DNA of 64,000 nucleotides from CAJXMH01 sp964001305 (GCA_964001305.1 CAXFAI010000007.1:1-64000); one strand, 5' to 3'. Numbered from the stretch's first letter, positions 9,670-18,967 are shown. A program made the numbers and translations. The notes: generated from the sequence alone by a model not told the origin.

Positions 9670-11526
9670 TTAAGCCACTTCCGTGTCTTCTACTAAATCT
9701 TGTTCAACCTTCAAATTTTCAATAATAAACTCTTGTCTGTCAGGGGTATTCTTACCCATGTAAAACTTCAACAATTCATTCACCGACTGTTCTTTTCCAA
9801 TCACTACCGGTTCTAATCGAATGTCCTCTCCGATAAAGTGTTTAAACTCATCTGGTGAAATTTCACCTAAACCTTTAAATCGAGTTATTTCAGGCTTACC
9901 TTTTAGTTTTCGCATGGCTTCTCTTCGTTCTTCTTCATTGTAGCAATAAAAGGTTTCCTTTTTATCACGAACCCGAAACAGTGGAGTTGCCAAAACAAAC
10001 AAATGCCCATTTTTTACCAAGTCTGGGAAAAACTGCAAAAAGAAGGTAATTAAAAGCAAGCGAATATGCATACCATCTACATCGGCATCTGTTGCTAGAA
10101 CGACTTTGTTATAACGCAAATCATCCAATCCGTCTTCAATGTTTAAGGCAGCTTGCAAAAGATTAAACTCCTCATTTTCATAGACAATCTTCTTGGTTAA
10201 ACCATAAGAATTAAGTGGCTTACCCTTTAAGCTAAATACCGCTTGAGTGTTTACGTCTCTTACTTTGGTAATTGAACCAGAAGCCGAATCTCCCTCCGTA
10301 ATGAAGAGTGTAGTTTCTTCGCTGCGTTCTTTATTATTGTTGAAATGAACGCGACAATCTCTTAGTTTTTTATTGTGAAGGCTAACTTCTTTTGCTCTTT
10401 TTCGAGCCAGTTTTTTAATTCCTGCTAAATCTTTTCGTTCACGCTCCGATTGCATGATTTTCTTTTGCAAAGCCTCCGCTATTTCAGGATTCTTATGCAA
10501 GAAGTTATCGAGGTGCTTCTTTAAAAAATCACCCACAAATGAGCGCATAGAAGGTCCATCAGGTCCAACATCATTAGAACCTAATTTTGTTTTGGTTTGC
10601 GACTCAAAAACAGGCTCCATTACTTTTACCGCAATTGCGGCTACAATGGATGAGCGAATATCTCTAGCGTCGTAATCTTTCTGAAAATGTTCCCGAATGG
10701 TTTTAACTACTGCTTCTCTAAACGCCCCTTGATGAGTTCCACCTTGAGTGGTATGTTGCCCATTTACAAAAGAATAATACTCTTCACCATAAGAATTAGT
10801 GTGGGTCATGGCCACCTCAATATCCTCATCCTCAATATGAATAATGGGATACAAAGGATCATCTGACATGTTCTTCTCCAACAAATCATACAAGCCTTTT
10901 TCTGAGTAATATTTCTCTCCATTGAAAACTATAGTCAGTCCACGGTTTAGGTAGACATAGTTCCACAACATTCTTTCAACATGCTGCGTGCGGAATTGAT
11001 AATTCTGAAAAATTTCCTCATCAGGTGTAAAAACGACTTTCGTCCCTTTACGTCTGGTGCTTGCTTCAATCTCTGGATCCTCGATTAATTCGCCGCGACA
11101 GAATTCGGCAGCCTTCATTTTATCGTCCCGCGAAGATTCAATACGAAACATGGTGGACAAAGCATTTACGGCTTTGGTACCAACTCCATTCAAACCTACA
11201 GACTTTTTAAACGCTTTAGAATCGTACTTACCACCAGTGTTTATCTTAGAAACTACATCAACTACCTTTCCTAAAGGAACTCCCCTACCGTAATCTCTAA
11301 CCTTTACCGTTTTATCCTTAATGCTTACTTCAATGGTTCTACCATTCCCCATCACAAACTCATCAATGGAGTTGTCGAGCACCTCTTTTAAAAGCACATA
11401 AATGCCATCATCATAAGCTGAGCCATCGCCTAACTTACCAATGTACATTCCGGGGCGCATTCGAATATGCTCTTTCCAATCGAGCGATCGGATATTATCT
11501 TCGGTATATTGTACCTCTTCTGCCAT
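9670..11526 (-). CDS. parE: DNA topoisomerase IV subunit B (ATPase)
   Basis: A 618-residue GHKL ATPase plus TOPRIM protein. Visible motifs are EVLDNSIDE (catalytic E48, Mg-binding N52), the ATP-lid glycines in SVGLNGVGTKAVNALS, QTKTKLGS carrying the transducer lysine, the TOPRIM glutamate in FITEGDSASG and the DxDxD motif in ATDADVDGMHIR. Length matches ParE (about 630) and is far shorter than GyrB of gamma-proteobacteria. The subunit hydrolyses ATP to drive strand passage by ParC. First gene of the parE-parC-rhomboid-aminotransferase operon; a -7-like TACTTTAG lies 18 nt upstream. Confidence 0.96.
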   Translation of the reverse strand: MAEEVQYTEDNIRSLDWKEHIRMRPGMYIGKLGDGSAYDDGIYVLLKEVLDNSIDEFVMGNGRTIEVSIKDKTVKVRDYGRGVPLGKVVDVVSKINTGGKYDSKAFKKSVGLNGVGTKAVNALSTMFRIESSRDDKMKAAEFCRGELIEDPEIEASTRRKGTKVVFTPDEEIFQNYQFRTQHVERMLWNYVYLNRGLTIVFNGEKYYSEKGLYDLLEKNMSDDPLYPIIHIEDEDIEVAMTHTNSYGEEYYSFVNGQHTTQGGTHQGAFREAVVKTIREHFQKDYDARDIRSSIVAAIAVKVMEPVFESQTKTKLGSNDVGPDGPSMRSFVGDFLKKHLDNFLHKNPEIAEALQKKIMQSERERKDLAGIKKLARKRAKEVSLHNKKLRDCRVHFNNNKERSEETTLFITEGDSASGSITKVRDVNTQAVFSLKGKPLNSYGLTKKIVYENEEFNLLQAALNIEDGLDDLRYNKVVLATDADVDGMHIRLLLITFFLQFFPDLVKNGHLFVLATPLFRVRDKKETFYCYNEEERREAMRKLKGKPEITRFKGLGEISPDEFKHFIGEDIRLEPVVIGKEQSVNELLKFYMGKNTPDRQEFIIENLKVEQDLVEDTEVA

Positions 11527-11543
11527 AAATTTGATTGAAAGCT

Positions 11544-11551
11544 CTAAAGTA
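11544..11551 (-). promoter_or_regulatory. Candidate -7 box (TACTTTAG) for the parE operon
   Basis: The minus strand reads TACTTTAG, one base from the Bacteroidota TAnnTTTG element, ending 18 nt before the parE ATG. It lies in the divergent gap 11527-11658, so it is well placed to serve the operon. No clear -33 TTG was found. Confidence 0.3.
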
Positions 11552-11643
11552 TTTATAAAACATAGAGGCTTGTTACCATATTAAGCTGATTTATCAACAA
11601 GGCTTTTAACAAAAAATGAAACGTTTATTAAGTGACAAAGCAC

Positions 11644-11651
11644 TAATTTCG
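11644..11651 (+). promoter_or_regulatory. Candidate -7 box (TAATTTCG) for the GT-C gene pair
   Basis: TAATTTCG, one mismatch from TAnnTTTG, ends 7 nt before the ATG at 11659 in the divergent gap. The leader would be only a few nucleotides. The same variant occurs before the DUF2797 gene at 39462-39469. Confidence 0.3.
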
Positions 11652-11658
11652 ACCCTCC

Positions 11659-13023
11659 ATGAAAATTACAAACACGGTCAATTACCTTTTAGTTTTTCTT
11701 TACCTTATTACGGCTATCTTGCTGATTTTTAATTTTGATGGAGTTGGTCAAGAGGCGGATAGTGTAACCCATTTTTTAATTGCCAAATACGCACCGCAGC
11801 ACCCTCATTTATATTTAAATCATTGGGGAAAACCCATTTTTACTTTCTTGGCATCTCCATTTGCACAATTTGGCTTTCAAGGAATCAAGCTTTTTAATGT
11901 GATTTGTGTTGGCATTAACCTTGTCCTAATTCAGCTAATCGCGAAAAAATTAAACTTTCGATTTCCTGTTTTAGCCGCTTTATTTTACTTGCTTTTTCCT
12001 TTGAGTTTAAGCACTACTTTTAGTGGATTAACTGAACCTCTTTTTGCTGCTTTTTTACTTTCCAGTATTTATTTTATGCTTATTGAAAAAGTTAGTCTTG
12101 CTCTACTTCTGATTTCTTTTACACCCTTTATTCGTTCGGAAGGATTGGTAATTGTACTGACTTTTGCAGCCTATTTAGTCCTATGCAACCACTGGAAAAA
12201 ACTGCCTTTACTTTTAGTTGGTCATTTGGTCTTGGGAATTCTTGGCTCACTTTATTACAAAGACTTGCTTTGGGTGTTTCACAAAATCCCTTATGCCAAT
12301 CTGGATAGTCCCTATGGTGAAGGAAATTGGCTTCACTTTTTCGATAAAATGACCTACGTCTGTGGGATTCCTTTGGTTATTTTATTTTGGATTGGATTAG
12401 CAGGATTTTCTTTTGAAAAAATTAAAACACAATTGCAAATCAAGCCTGCCTTATTAATTCCACTTTGTTTTGTTTCCTTTTTTGTGGCACACACTATTTT
12501 CTGGATGTTTGGCATCTTTAATTCCATGGGCTTAAAAAGAGTATTCGCCGCTGTTACTCCTTTAATGGCAATTCTCGCACTTTGGCCAATCGAAAAAATA
12601 CTAAGCGCTTTTAAACAGAAAAGCACCAAAGCAATTGTAATCGCTTATTTAGGATTTATACTTGTCTTTCCTTTTACAAAAGGGCCAGCTGCCACGGAGT
12701 TCAGAAGAGATTTGAATTTAACCGAAAAACAACAATCATTGGCCAATTTTGAATTGATTCCTGATGGTAAAAGAGTGGTTTATGTCGATCCTTATTTGTC
12801 CTTAAAATATGATATTAATCCCTTTAATCCAGAAGAGTTTCTAGAGCTACATCAGAATAAGCTTTCCTTAATTAAAAGTGGTGATTTAATCATTTGGGAC
12901 AATTGGCATGCTGCAATCGATAATGGCATTAAAGAGCAGTACGTTAATGAAAAAGTAAAACAAGGTGATTGGATTAAATTAAAATCTTTTCATCCTTATT
13001 ATGCGGTATATTTGAAACAATGA
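11659..13023 (+). CDS. Polytopic membrane glycosyltransferase of GT-C type
   Basis: A 454-residue membrane protein with about ten hydrophobic segments. After the first helix there is an EADSVTHFL stretch with an acidic pair and then a HWGKP segment, the layout of GT-C enzymes, where acidic residues in the first periplasmic loop bind the lipid-phosphate sugar donor. The C-terminal soluble tail (about 370-454) would lie outside the membrane. GT-C enzymes transfer sugars from polyprenyl-phosphate donors to lipids or proteins. It overlaps the next gene, a GT22-like enzyme, by 4 nt (ATGA), so the two are translationally coupled. Substrate is unknown and assignment rests on topology and context. 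Confidence 0.65.
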   Translation: MKITNTVNYLLVFLYLITAILLIFNFDGVGQEADSVTHFLIAKYAPQHPHLYLNHWGKPIFTFLASPFAQFGFQGIKLFNVICVGINLVLIQLIAKKLNFRFPVLAALFYLLFPLSLSTTFSGLTEPLFAAFLLSSIYFMLIEKVSLALLLISFTPFIRSEGLVIVLTFAAYLVLCNHWKKLPLLLVGHLVLGILGSLYYKDLLWVFHKIPYANLDSPYGEGNWLHFFDKMTYVCGIPLVILFWIGLAGFSFEKIKTQLQIKPALLIPLCFVSFFVAHTIFWMFGIFNSMGLKRVFAAVTPLMAILALWPIEKILSAFKQKSTKAIVIAYLGFILVFPFTKGPAATEFRRDLNLTEKQQSLANFELIPDGKRVVYVDPYLSLKYDINPFNPEEFLELHQNKLSLIKSGDLIIWDNWHAAIDNGIKEQYVNEKVKQGDWIKLKSFHPYYAVYLKQ

Positions 13024-14462
13024 ATTGGGAACAGCGATTTAACTCAAAACAAAGTCTTTATCTATTTTTAAGTGCTTTGCTCTTTCTCATTTGTGCTATC
13101 TTCTCTAAAGGGTATCATCATTTTGATGAGCATTTCCAACTCTTAGAGTTTGCCAATTGGAAAATGGGCAAAACAGACATATCTGAACTTCCGTGGGAAT
13201 TTCATGAGCAAATGAGACCAAGCTTACAGGTCGGCTTCGTGTATCTCATTCATCAATCTTTTCACTTTTTAGGTGTAAACTCCCCATTTTTCATTGCTTT
13301 TGTATTGAGATTAATCTCCGCCATACTTAGTTTTTCATTGCTCATACTCATATGGAAAAAGTTTGAAAAACAGTTTTCAAATCAAAATGCAAACTTCTAC
13401 TTTTTAAACACCTTTTTTCTTTGGTTTACCTTTTATATCGGAGTACGATTTTCTTCAGAAAATTGGTCTGCCATTTTCTTTATGTTCGCTTTTTTACAGC
13501 TATTACCTAATGAAAATTTGAAAGCGAGAAACTTAGTTTTAAGCGGATTGTATTTGGGGTTAGCATTTCATTTTAGATACCAAATCGCCTTTGCTATAAT
13601 TGGATTCGGCTTATGGCTCATCTTTATTCACAAACTAAAAATAAAAGAATTAGTCATTCTTTCATTTAGCTTTCTTATAAGTTTCTCTATAGGAGTATTA
13701 ATAGATTTTTGGTTTTACGAGGATTTTGTATTTGCTCCATGGAATTATATAGAACAAAATATTTTTGAAGATAAAGTTTCAGGATTCGGTATCGAACCTT
13801 GGTACTACTATTTCAGCCGTTTTTTGGAACAAGGTGTTCCCCCGCTTTCAGTTCTAGTATTCTTGGCTTTTATTCTCTTCTTATTTAAAAACCCAAAGTC
13901 TCCCATCAGTTGGAGCATTATTCCCTTTTTACTTGTGCATATCGCCATTGGACATAAAGAACTTCGATTTATTTTTCCATTAGTTTACTTTGTGCCCTTA
14001 ATTCTAATTAGCGCTTATCAATCTTTTAGAAGTGATTGGAAGGAACATTTCCTGTTTAAATGGATGGTAAAGTTAGCTTGGGCAGCAAATTTGATTTTCA
14101 TAGTCATAGTCATTTTCCGTCCCGCAGACCCACAAATACCTCTTTATGAGCGCATTTACCATGAAATTGGAGAATCAGAAGCAACTTTATACCACATTGG
14201 TAAAAACCCATACCATAGAGTAACGAATGTAAAATATTATCAAGCTCCAAACCTTACCATAAAAGAGGTAGAGTCTTTTGATCAAATTCCGAAACAAAAA
14301 ACAAATATTAAACTACTAGTATTAGGAGGAAAAGGAAACGACACGAACTATGATGGTGATGCAGTAGAAATCTATTCTACCTTTCCAAACTGGTTGAGAA
14401 AATTCAACTTTAATGGTTGGCAAAACAGAACGAATAGTTGGAAAGTGTATCGACTAGAGTAG
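13020..14462 (+). CDS. GT22-family (ALG9/GPI-mannosyltransferase-like) GT-C glycosyltransferase
   Basis: A 480-residue polytopic protein. After the first helix it reads GYHHFDEHFQLLEFANWKMG and then PWEFHEQMRPSL, close to the HPDE/PWE-R-R pattern of glycosyltransferase family 22; a later HKELRFIFPLVY segment matches the family's HKE-RF--P motif. The D/E residues of the first loop are the predicted catalytic acids. GT22 enzymes use a polyprenyl-phosphate mannose-type donor. The soluble tail begins near residue 360. Overlaps the preceding GT by ATGA. Its stop is 1 nt from the stop of the convergent ychF gene. Confidence 0.8.
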   Translation: MNWEQRFNSKQSLYLFLSALLFLICAIFSKGYHHFDEHFQLLEFANWKMGKTDISELPWEFHEQMRPSLQVGFVYLIHQSFHFLGVNSPFFIAFVLRLISAILSFSLLILIWKKFEKQFSNQNANFYFLNTFFLWFTFYIGVRFSSENWSAIFFMFAFLQLLPNENLKARNLVLSGLYLGLAFHFRYQIAFAIIGFGLWLIFIHKLKIKELVILSFSFLISFSIGVLIDFWFYEDFVFAPWNYIEQNIFEDKVSGFGIEPWYYYFSRFLEQGVPPLSVLVFLAFILFLFKNPKSPISWSIIPFLLVHIAIGHKELRFIFPLVYFVPLILISAYQSFRSDWKEHFLFKWMVKLAWAANLIFIVIVIFRPADPQIPLYERIYHEIGESEATLYHIGKNPYHRVTNVKYYQAPNLTIKEVESFDQIPKQKTNIKLLVLGGKGNDTNYDGDAVEIYSTFPNWLRKFNFNGWQNRTNSWKVYRLE

Positions 14463-14463
14463 C

Positions 14464-15564
14464 TTAAACATTAAATTTAAAGTGCATCACATCACCGTCT
14501 TGCACTACATATTCCTTTCCTTCCATACTCATCTTACCAGCTTCTTTTACAGCTTGTTCAGAGCCATACTGAATCCAATCTTCATATTTAATTACTTCAG
14601 CTTTAATAAAACCTCTTTCAAAGTCGGTATGAATCACACCGGCTGCTTGAGGAGCTTTCATTCCTTTGGTAATAGTCCATGCTCTAACTTCTTTTTTACC
14701 AGCTGTAAAATAGGTTTGCAGATTAAGGAGTTTATATGCTGAACGAATTAATTTATTAACTCCAGGCTCGTCTAGTCCTGCATCTTCTAAAAACATCTGA
14801 CGCTCATCAGCATCTTCTAATTCAGCAATATCAGCTTCTAAGCCAGCAGCTACCATTAATACCTCTGCATTTTCATCTGCTACAGCTATTTGTACAGCAT
14901 CTACATGTTCATTTCCACCTTTTGCAATGGAGTCTTCATCTACATTACACAAGTACAAAACAGGCTTATTGGTTAATAAAAATAAATCAGCGACTTCTTC
15001 AGCCTCATCTGCATTAACCGGAGCGGTTCTAGCTGATTTACCATCTTCAAAATGTGCTTTGTATTTTAACAAGGCTTCCTGCGATTTTTTTGCTGCTTTA
15101 TCTCCTGTTTTAGCCGCACGATTCACTTTTTCAAGTTTCTTTTCAACTGCTTCTAAATCTTTCAAAATTAGCTCATAGTCTATGGTTTCTTTATCCCTCA
15201 CTGGGTTTACAGAACCATCCACATGAACCACATTCCCATCATCAAAACAACGTAAAACATGAATAATGGCATCTGTTTCTCTAATGTTACCCAAGAACTT
15301 ATTTCCTAGCCCTTCTCCTTTACTTGCACCTTTAACAAGACCTGCTATATCAACAATATCTATAGTTGTTGGCTGAACATTTTCAGGATCAATCAAGTCA
15401 GCCAATTTATTTAATCGCTCATCTGGCACCGTAATTACACCCACATTAGGCTCAATGGTACAGAAAGGAAAATTAGCTGACTGTGCTTTCGCATTTGACA
15501 AACAATTAAACAAGGTTGATTTCCCCACATTTGGAAGTCCAACAATACCACATTTTAAAGCCAT
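14464..15564 (-). CDS. ychF: Redox-regulated ATPase/GTP-binding protein YchF (Obg family)
   Basis: A 366-residue protein starting MALKCGIVGLPNVGKST, with the P-loop at residues 9-17, a switch region with DIAGLVKGAS and the C-terminal TGS/ubiquitin-like domain ending in DGDVMHFKFNV. YchF binds ribosomes and hydrolyses ATP more readily than GTP. The reading frame extends upstream to an ATG at 15630, adding 22 residues unlike the family; the ATG at 15564 is chosen because E. coli YchF is 363 residues and because a TAACTTTG -7 box at 15585-15592 lies inside the extension, so a transcript from it would not include the upstream ATG. Confidence 0.95.
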   Translation of the reverse strand: MALKCGIVGLPNVGKSTLFNCLSNAKAQSANFPFCTIEPNVGVITVPDERLNKLADLIDPENVQPTTIDIVDIAGLVKGASKGEGLGNKFLGNIRETDAIIHVLRCFDDGNVVHVDGSVNPVRDKETIDYELILKDLEAVEKKLEKVNRAAKTGDKAAKKSQEALLKYKAHFEDGKSARTAPVNADEAEEVADLFLLTNKPVLYLCNVDEDSIAKGGNEHVDAVQIAVADENAEVLMVAAGLEADIAELEDADERQMFLEDAGLDEPGVNKLIRSAYKLLNLQTYFTAGKKEVRAWTITKGMKAPQAAGVIHTDFERGFIKAEVIKYEDWIQYGSEQAVKEAGKMSMEGKEYVVQDGDVMHFKFNV

Positions 15565-15584
15565 AGAAATTGATTTTGGGGCGC

Positions 15585-15592
15585 CAAAGTTA
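15585..15592 (-). promoter_or_regulatory. -7 box (TAACTTTG) for ychF
   Basis: An exact TAnnTTTG match on the minus strand, 20 nt before the ATG at 15564. It supports the shorter ychF start. No TTG lies at the expected -33 distance. Confidence 0.45.
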
Positions 15593-15695
15593 GGATATTC
15601 CATGTTGTTTTTATCACTTTTTTTATTCATTCAAAAAACTTTCCACAGCTCCTATTACTTATTAACAAACTGGACTCCTTCTGCTTTATTTGATT

Positions 15696-15703
15696 TACTT
15701 TTG
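15696..15703 (+). promoter_or_regulatory. -7 box (TACTTTTG) for the transketolase operon
   Basis: An exact TAnnTTTG match 22 nt before the ATG at 15726, in the divergent gap with ychF. A good -33 TTG is not visible (ACTGG at about the right distance). It predicts a leader of roughly 15 nt. Confidence 0.45.
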
Positions 15704-15725
15704 AAATCCAAACAAACGAACGACC

Positions 15726-16568
15726 ATGCCTAGTGTAAATGAATTAGAAAACATTGCTTCACAAGTTAGAAGAGACATCGTAAGAATGGTTCATGGAGCC
15801 CAATCAGGTCACCCGGGTGGCTCCTTAGGTTGTGCCGATTTTTTAACGGCACTCTACTTTGAAATCATGACCCATAAAACGGACTTTAATATGGATGGTA
15901 ATGGGGAAGATTTGTTTTTCCTTTCAAATGGTCACATTTCACCGGTTTGGTACAGCGTATTAGCTCGAAGTGGATACTTTCCAGTTGATGAGCTAGCTAC
16001 ATTCCGTAAGATTGATACTCGATTGCAAGGACATCCAACAACGCATGAAAAATTACCCGGGATTCGCGTCGCAAGTGGTTCTCTTGGACAAGGTCTTTCA
16101 GTTGCGTGTGGTGCTGCCTTGAGCAAAAAGTTAAATAACGACAATCACATTATTTATACATTACATGGTGACGGCGAATTGCAAGAAGGTCAAATTTGGG
16201 AAGCAGCTTTATTTGCATCGCATCAAAAAATCGACAACTTAATTGCAACAGTTGATTGGAATAACCGACAAATTGATGGAGATGTAGAAGACATTATGGC
16301 TTTAGGCAACTTAAGAGCGAAATGGGAAGCTTTTGGTTGGGAAGTTTTAGAAATGGATGGACATAACATGCACTCCATTTTAGATACGTTAAACACAGCT
16401 AAAGACAGAACAGGTCACGGAAAACCAGTGGTAATTTTAATGAAAACAGAAATGGGGCAAGGTGTTGACTTTATGATGGGAAGTCATAAATGGCATGGCG
16501 TTGCACCAAATGATGAACAAGCTGAAAATGCCCTTTCTCAGCTATCAGAAACTTTAGGTGATTATTAA
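15726..16568 (+). CDS. Transketolase, N-terminal (TPP-binding) subunit
   Basis: A 280-residue protein equal to the first domain of transketolase. HGAQSGHPGGSLG near residues 23-35 supplies substrate-binding histidines, and the TPP motif runs from GDGELQEG (about 148) to the NN pair in DWNNRQIDG (about 178). With the C-terminal subunit it moves two-carbon units between sugar phosphates in the pentose phosphate pathway. The matching C-half (17991-18944) is not adjacent: a VWA-domain gene lies between the halves. The combined 597 residues is near the size of a single-chain transketolase, so nothing appears to be missing. Confidence 0.95.
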   Translation: MPSVNELENIASQVRRDIVRMVHGAQSGHPGGSLGCADFLTALYFEIMTHKTDFNMDGNGEDLFFLSNGHISPVWYSVLARSGYFPVDELATFRKIDTRLQGHPTTHEKLPGIRVASGSLGQGLSVACGAALSKKLNNDNHIIYTLHGDGELQEGQIWEAALFASHQKIDNLIATVDWNNRQIDGDVEDIMALGNLRAKWEAFGWEVLEMDGHNMHSILDTLNTAKDRTGHGKPVVILMKTEMGQGVDFMMGSHKWHGVAPNDEQAENALSQLSETLGDY

Positions 16569-16613
16569 AGGTATGGTATTTGATTTACCTTTATACAATC
16601 TAAATTTATCTGT

Positions 16614-17984
16614 ATGAAGTCATTTCTCATAAGTTTATTTTTAATTCTTTTTAGTCTTACTACAAGTTTTCAAAGTCAGGCTCAAATTCAAAAAACACGA
16701 ATTCTATTTGTCCTCGATGGCTCTCAGAGTATGTATGCTCGTTGGGAAAACGGTCAAAAAATGCAAATTGCAACTCGCTTGTTGCGCAACTTGGTTGACA
16801 GTTTAAGCGATGTTGAACATGTTGAACTTGCTTTGAGAGCTTATGGTCATCAAAACAATGTATCTTCGGATGGAAGAAATTGTAAAGACACCAAATTAGA
16901 AGTTCCTTTTTCGCCTACCAACCACGAAAAAATAAAAAGTAGACTCCAAACCATTCGACCCAAAGGCACGACTTTAATCGCCTATTCTCTTGAACAAGCA
17001 GCGAATGACTTTCCAGAATGTAGTACATGTAGAAATGTGATTATCCTTATTACTGATGGAATTGAAGAATGTGATGGTGATCCTTGTGCGGTATCACTTG
17101 CTCTTCAAAAAAGAGGTGTTATTCTAAAGCCCTTTGTAATTGGTTTAGGCTTGGAACCTGAAATAATGGATGCCTTTAAATGTGTAGGAAATTTCTATGA
17201 TGCCAAAGATGAAGCCACTTTTCAAAATGTACTTGGAATAGTGATTTCACAAGCACTAAATAACACGACAGCACAAGTAAATTTACTCGATAACTTGAAT
17301 AATCCGACAGAGACAAACGTACCCATGACTTTTTACGATTCTTTTTCAGGTCAAGTACGCTATAACTTTGTGCACACGATGAATAGTAGAGGAATTCCAG
17401 ATACGATTCCTATTGATCCACTTGGTAAATATGACTTGGTCGTACATACAGTTCCTCCTGTAAGTAAAAAAGGAGTGGAATTAACTGCCGGCACCCACAA
17501 TGTTATCGCAGTTGATGCGCCACAAGGTGATTTAGAATTGAAAATGAACGGCTTTAATGAATATGAGGATTTAAAGGCCATTGTTCGTCAACAAGGTAAA
17601 AAAGAAACCATGTTGGTTCAAGATTTTAACCATATTCAAAGGTATATTATTGGCAAGTATGACTTAGAAATTCTAACACTTCCTAGAACTTATATTTCTG
17701 ATGTCAACATTGCTCAAAGTCATACAACTACCGTAGAAATACCACAAGCAGGAATTGCTACCATAGGCATGACATCTAAAGGTTATGGAAGTATTTTTGA
17801 AATGAAAGAAGATAAACTCATTTGGGTTTGTGACCTATCAGAACAAACTACAAGACAAAGTATCGTTCTTCAACCAGGAACTTATCATGTCATTTATCGT
17901 TCGGCCAATGCCAAACAAAGCATTTACACCAAAGAAGAAACATTTACAGTACAATCAGGACAAAGCACACAAATAAAATTGTAA
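16614..17984 (+). CDS. Secreted VWA-domain protein lying between transketolase halves
   Basis: A 456-residue exported protein with a signal peptide ending near SQAQ (residue 24). The von Willebrand factor A domain (about 28-215) has a complete MIDAS: D35-G-S37-Q-S39, the threonine in PKGTTLIAY and the aspartate in LITDGIEECDGD. The cysteine-rich patch near 134-165 may form disulphides. The rest (about 225-456) looks like PEGA-type beta-sandwich repeats (for example GKYDLVVHT, GTYHVIYRS). VWA proteins of this kind bind ligands through a metal ion at the cell surface or in the periplasm. It starts 45 nt after the transketolase N-half and ends 6 nt before the C-half, so it is probably co-transcribed. 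Its job next to a cytoplasmic enzyme is unexplained. Confidence 0.85.
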   Translation: MKSFLISLFLILFSLTTSFQSQAQIQKTRILFVLDGSQSMYARWENGQKMQIATRLLRNLVDSLSDVEHVELALRAYGHQNNVSSDGRNCKDTKLEVPFSPTNHEKIKSRLQTIRPKGTTLIAYSLEQAANDFPECSTCRNVIILITDGIEECDGDPCAVSLALQKRGVILKPFVIGLGLEPEIMDAFKCVGNFYDAKDEATFQNVLGIVISQALNNTTAQVNLLDNLNNPTETNVPMTFYDSFSGQVRYNFVHTMNSRGIPDTIPIDPLGKYDLVVHTVPPVSKKGVELTAGTHNVIAVDAPQGDLELKMNGFNEYEDLKAIVRQQGKKETMLVQDFNHIQRYIIGKYDLEILTLPRTYISDVNIAQSHTTTVEIPQAGIATIGMTSKGYGSIFEMKEDKLIWVCDLSEQTTRQSIVLQPGTYHVIYRSANAKQSIYTKEETFTVQSGQSTQIKL

Positions 17985-17990
17985 ACAACT

Positions 17991-18944
17991 ATGGCTAAAT
18001 ACGAATTCACTGAAAAGAAAGACACACGCTCAGGTTTTGGAGCAGGATTGTTGGAATTAGGGCAAACAAATCCTAATGTGGTAGCCATGTGTGCCGACTT
18101 AACTGGAAGCTTAAAAATGGATGCTTTCAAAGCTGCTTTTCCAGAACGCTTTTACCAAGCAGGCATCGCTGAAGCAAATATGATGGGCGTTGCTGCGGGC
18201 TTAACCATTGGAGGTAAAATTCCATTCACAGGAACATTCGCCAACTTCTCAACTGGTAGAGTTTATGATCAAATTAGACAATCGATTGCCTACAGCGGAA
18301 AAAATGTAAAAATTTGCGCTTCGCATGCCGGTTTAACTTTAGGAGAAGATGGTGCCACACATCAGATATTAGAAGATATTGGTTTGATGAAAATGTTACC
18401 TGGCATGACCGTAATTAATCCTTGTGATTATAACCAAACCAAAGCAGCAACTATAGCAATTGCAGAACACCAAGGACCAGTTTACTTAAGATTTGGTAGA
18501 CCAAAGTGGCCTGTATTTACGCCTGAAAATCAAACTTTTGAAATTGGTAAAGCTCTTACTTTTCAAGAAGGGACCGATGTTAGTATTTTTTCAACTGGCC
18601 ACTGTGTTTGGGAAAGTTTAAAAGCTGCAGAAGCTTTAGAAAGCGAAGGAATTAGCGTAGAAGTGATTAATATACATACCATAAAACCTTTGGATGAAGA
18701 AGCAGTTTTAAAGTCTGTTGCTAAAACGAAACACGTAGTAACTGCTGAAGAACATCAGATGCATGGAGGATTGGGTGATAGTATTGCTCAATTACTTGCT
18801 CGCAAAAATCCAGCTCCAATGGAAATGGTTGCAGTAAATGATCAGTTTGGTGAAAGTGGGAAGCCTGAAGAACTGTTTGAAAAGTATGGTTTGAGTGCTA
18901 AAAATATCATTGAAGCTGCTAAAAAGGTAATGAATAGAGCTTAA
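17991..18944 (+). CDS. Transketolase, C-terminal (pyrimidine-binding) subunit
   Basis: A 317-residue protein covering the second and third transketolase domains. The catalytic glutamate that activates the thiamine ring is in AGIAEANMMG (about residue 60). Further motifs are HAGLTLGEDGATHQ and YLRFGRPKWPVF. The C-terminal domain has the Rossmann-like TKC fold (about 185-310). It pairs with the product of 15726-16568. The start at 17991 lies 6 nt after the VWA gene stop. A hairpin terminator follows at 18968-19001, closing this three-gene unit. Confidence 0.95.
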   Translation: MAKYEFTEKKDTRSGFGAGLLELGQTNPNVVAMCADLTGSLKMDAFKAAFPERFYQAGIAEANMMGVAAGLTIGGKIPFTGTFANFSTGRVYDQIRQSIAYSGKNVKICASHAGLTLGEDGATHQILEDIGLMKMLPGMTVINPCDYNQTKAATIAIAEHQGPVYLRFGRPKWPVFTPENQTFEIGKALTFQEGTDVSIFSTGHCVWESLKAAEALESEGISVEVINIHTIKPLDEEAVLKSVAKTKHVVTAEEHQMHGGLGDSIAQLLARKNPAPMEMVAVNDQFGESGKPEELFEKYGLSAKNIIEAAKKVMNRA

Positions 18945-18967
18945 CAACTGAATTGATGAAATTCATA

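Noticed and set aside
15565..15630. 22-residue N-terminal extension of YchF
   Set aside because: Unlike the family, and a -7 box lies inside it. The ATG at 15564 is the better start.
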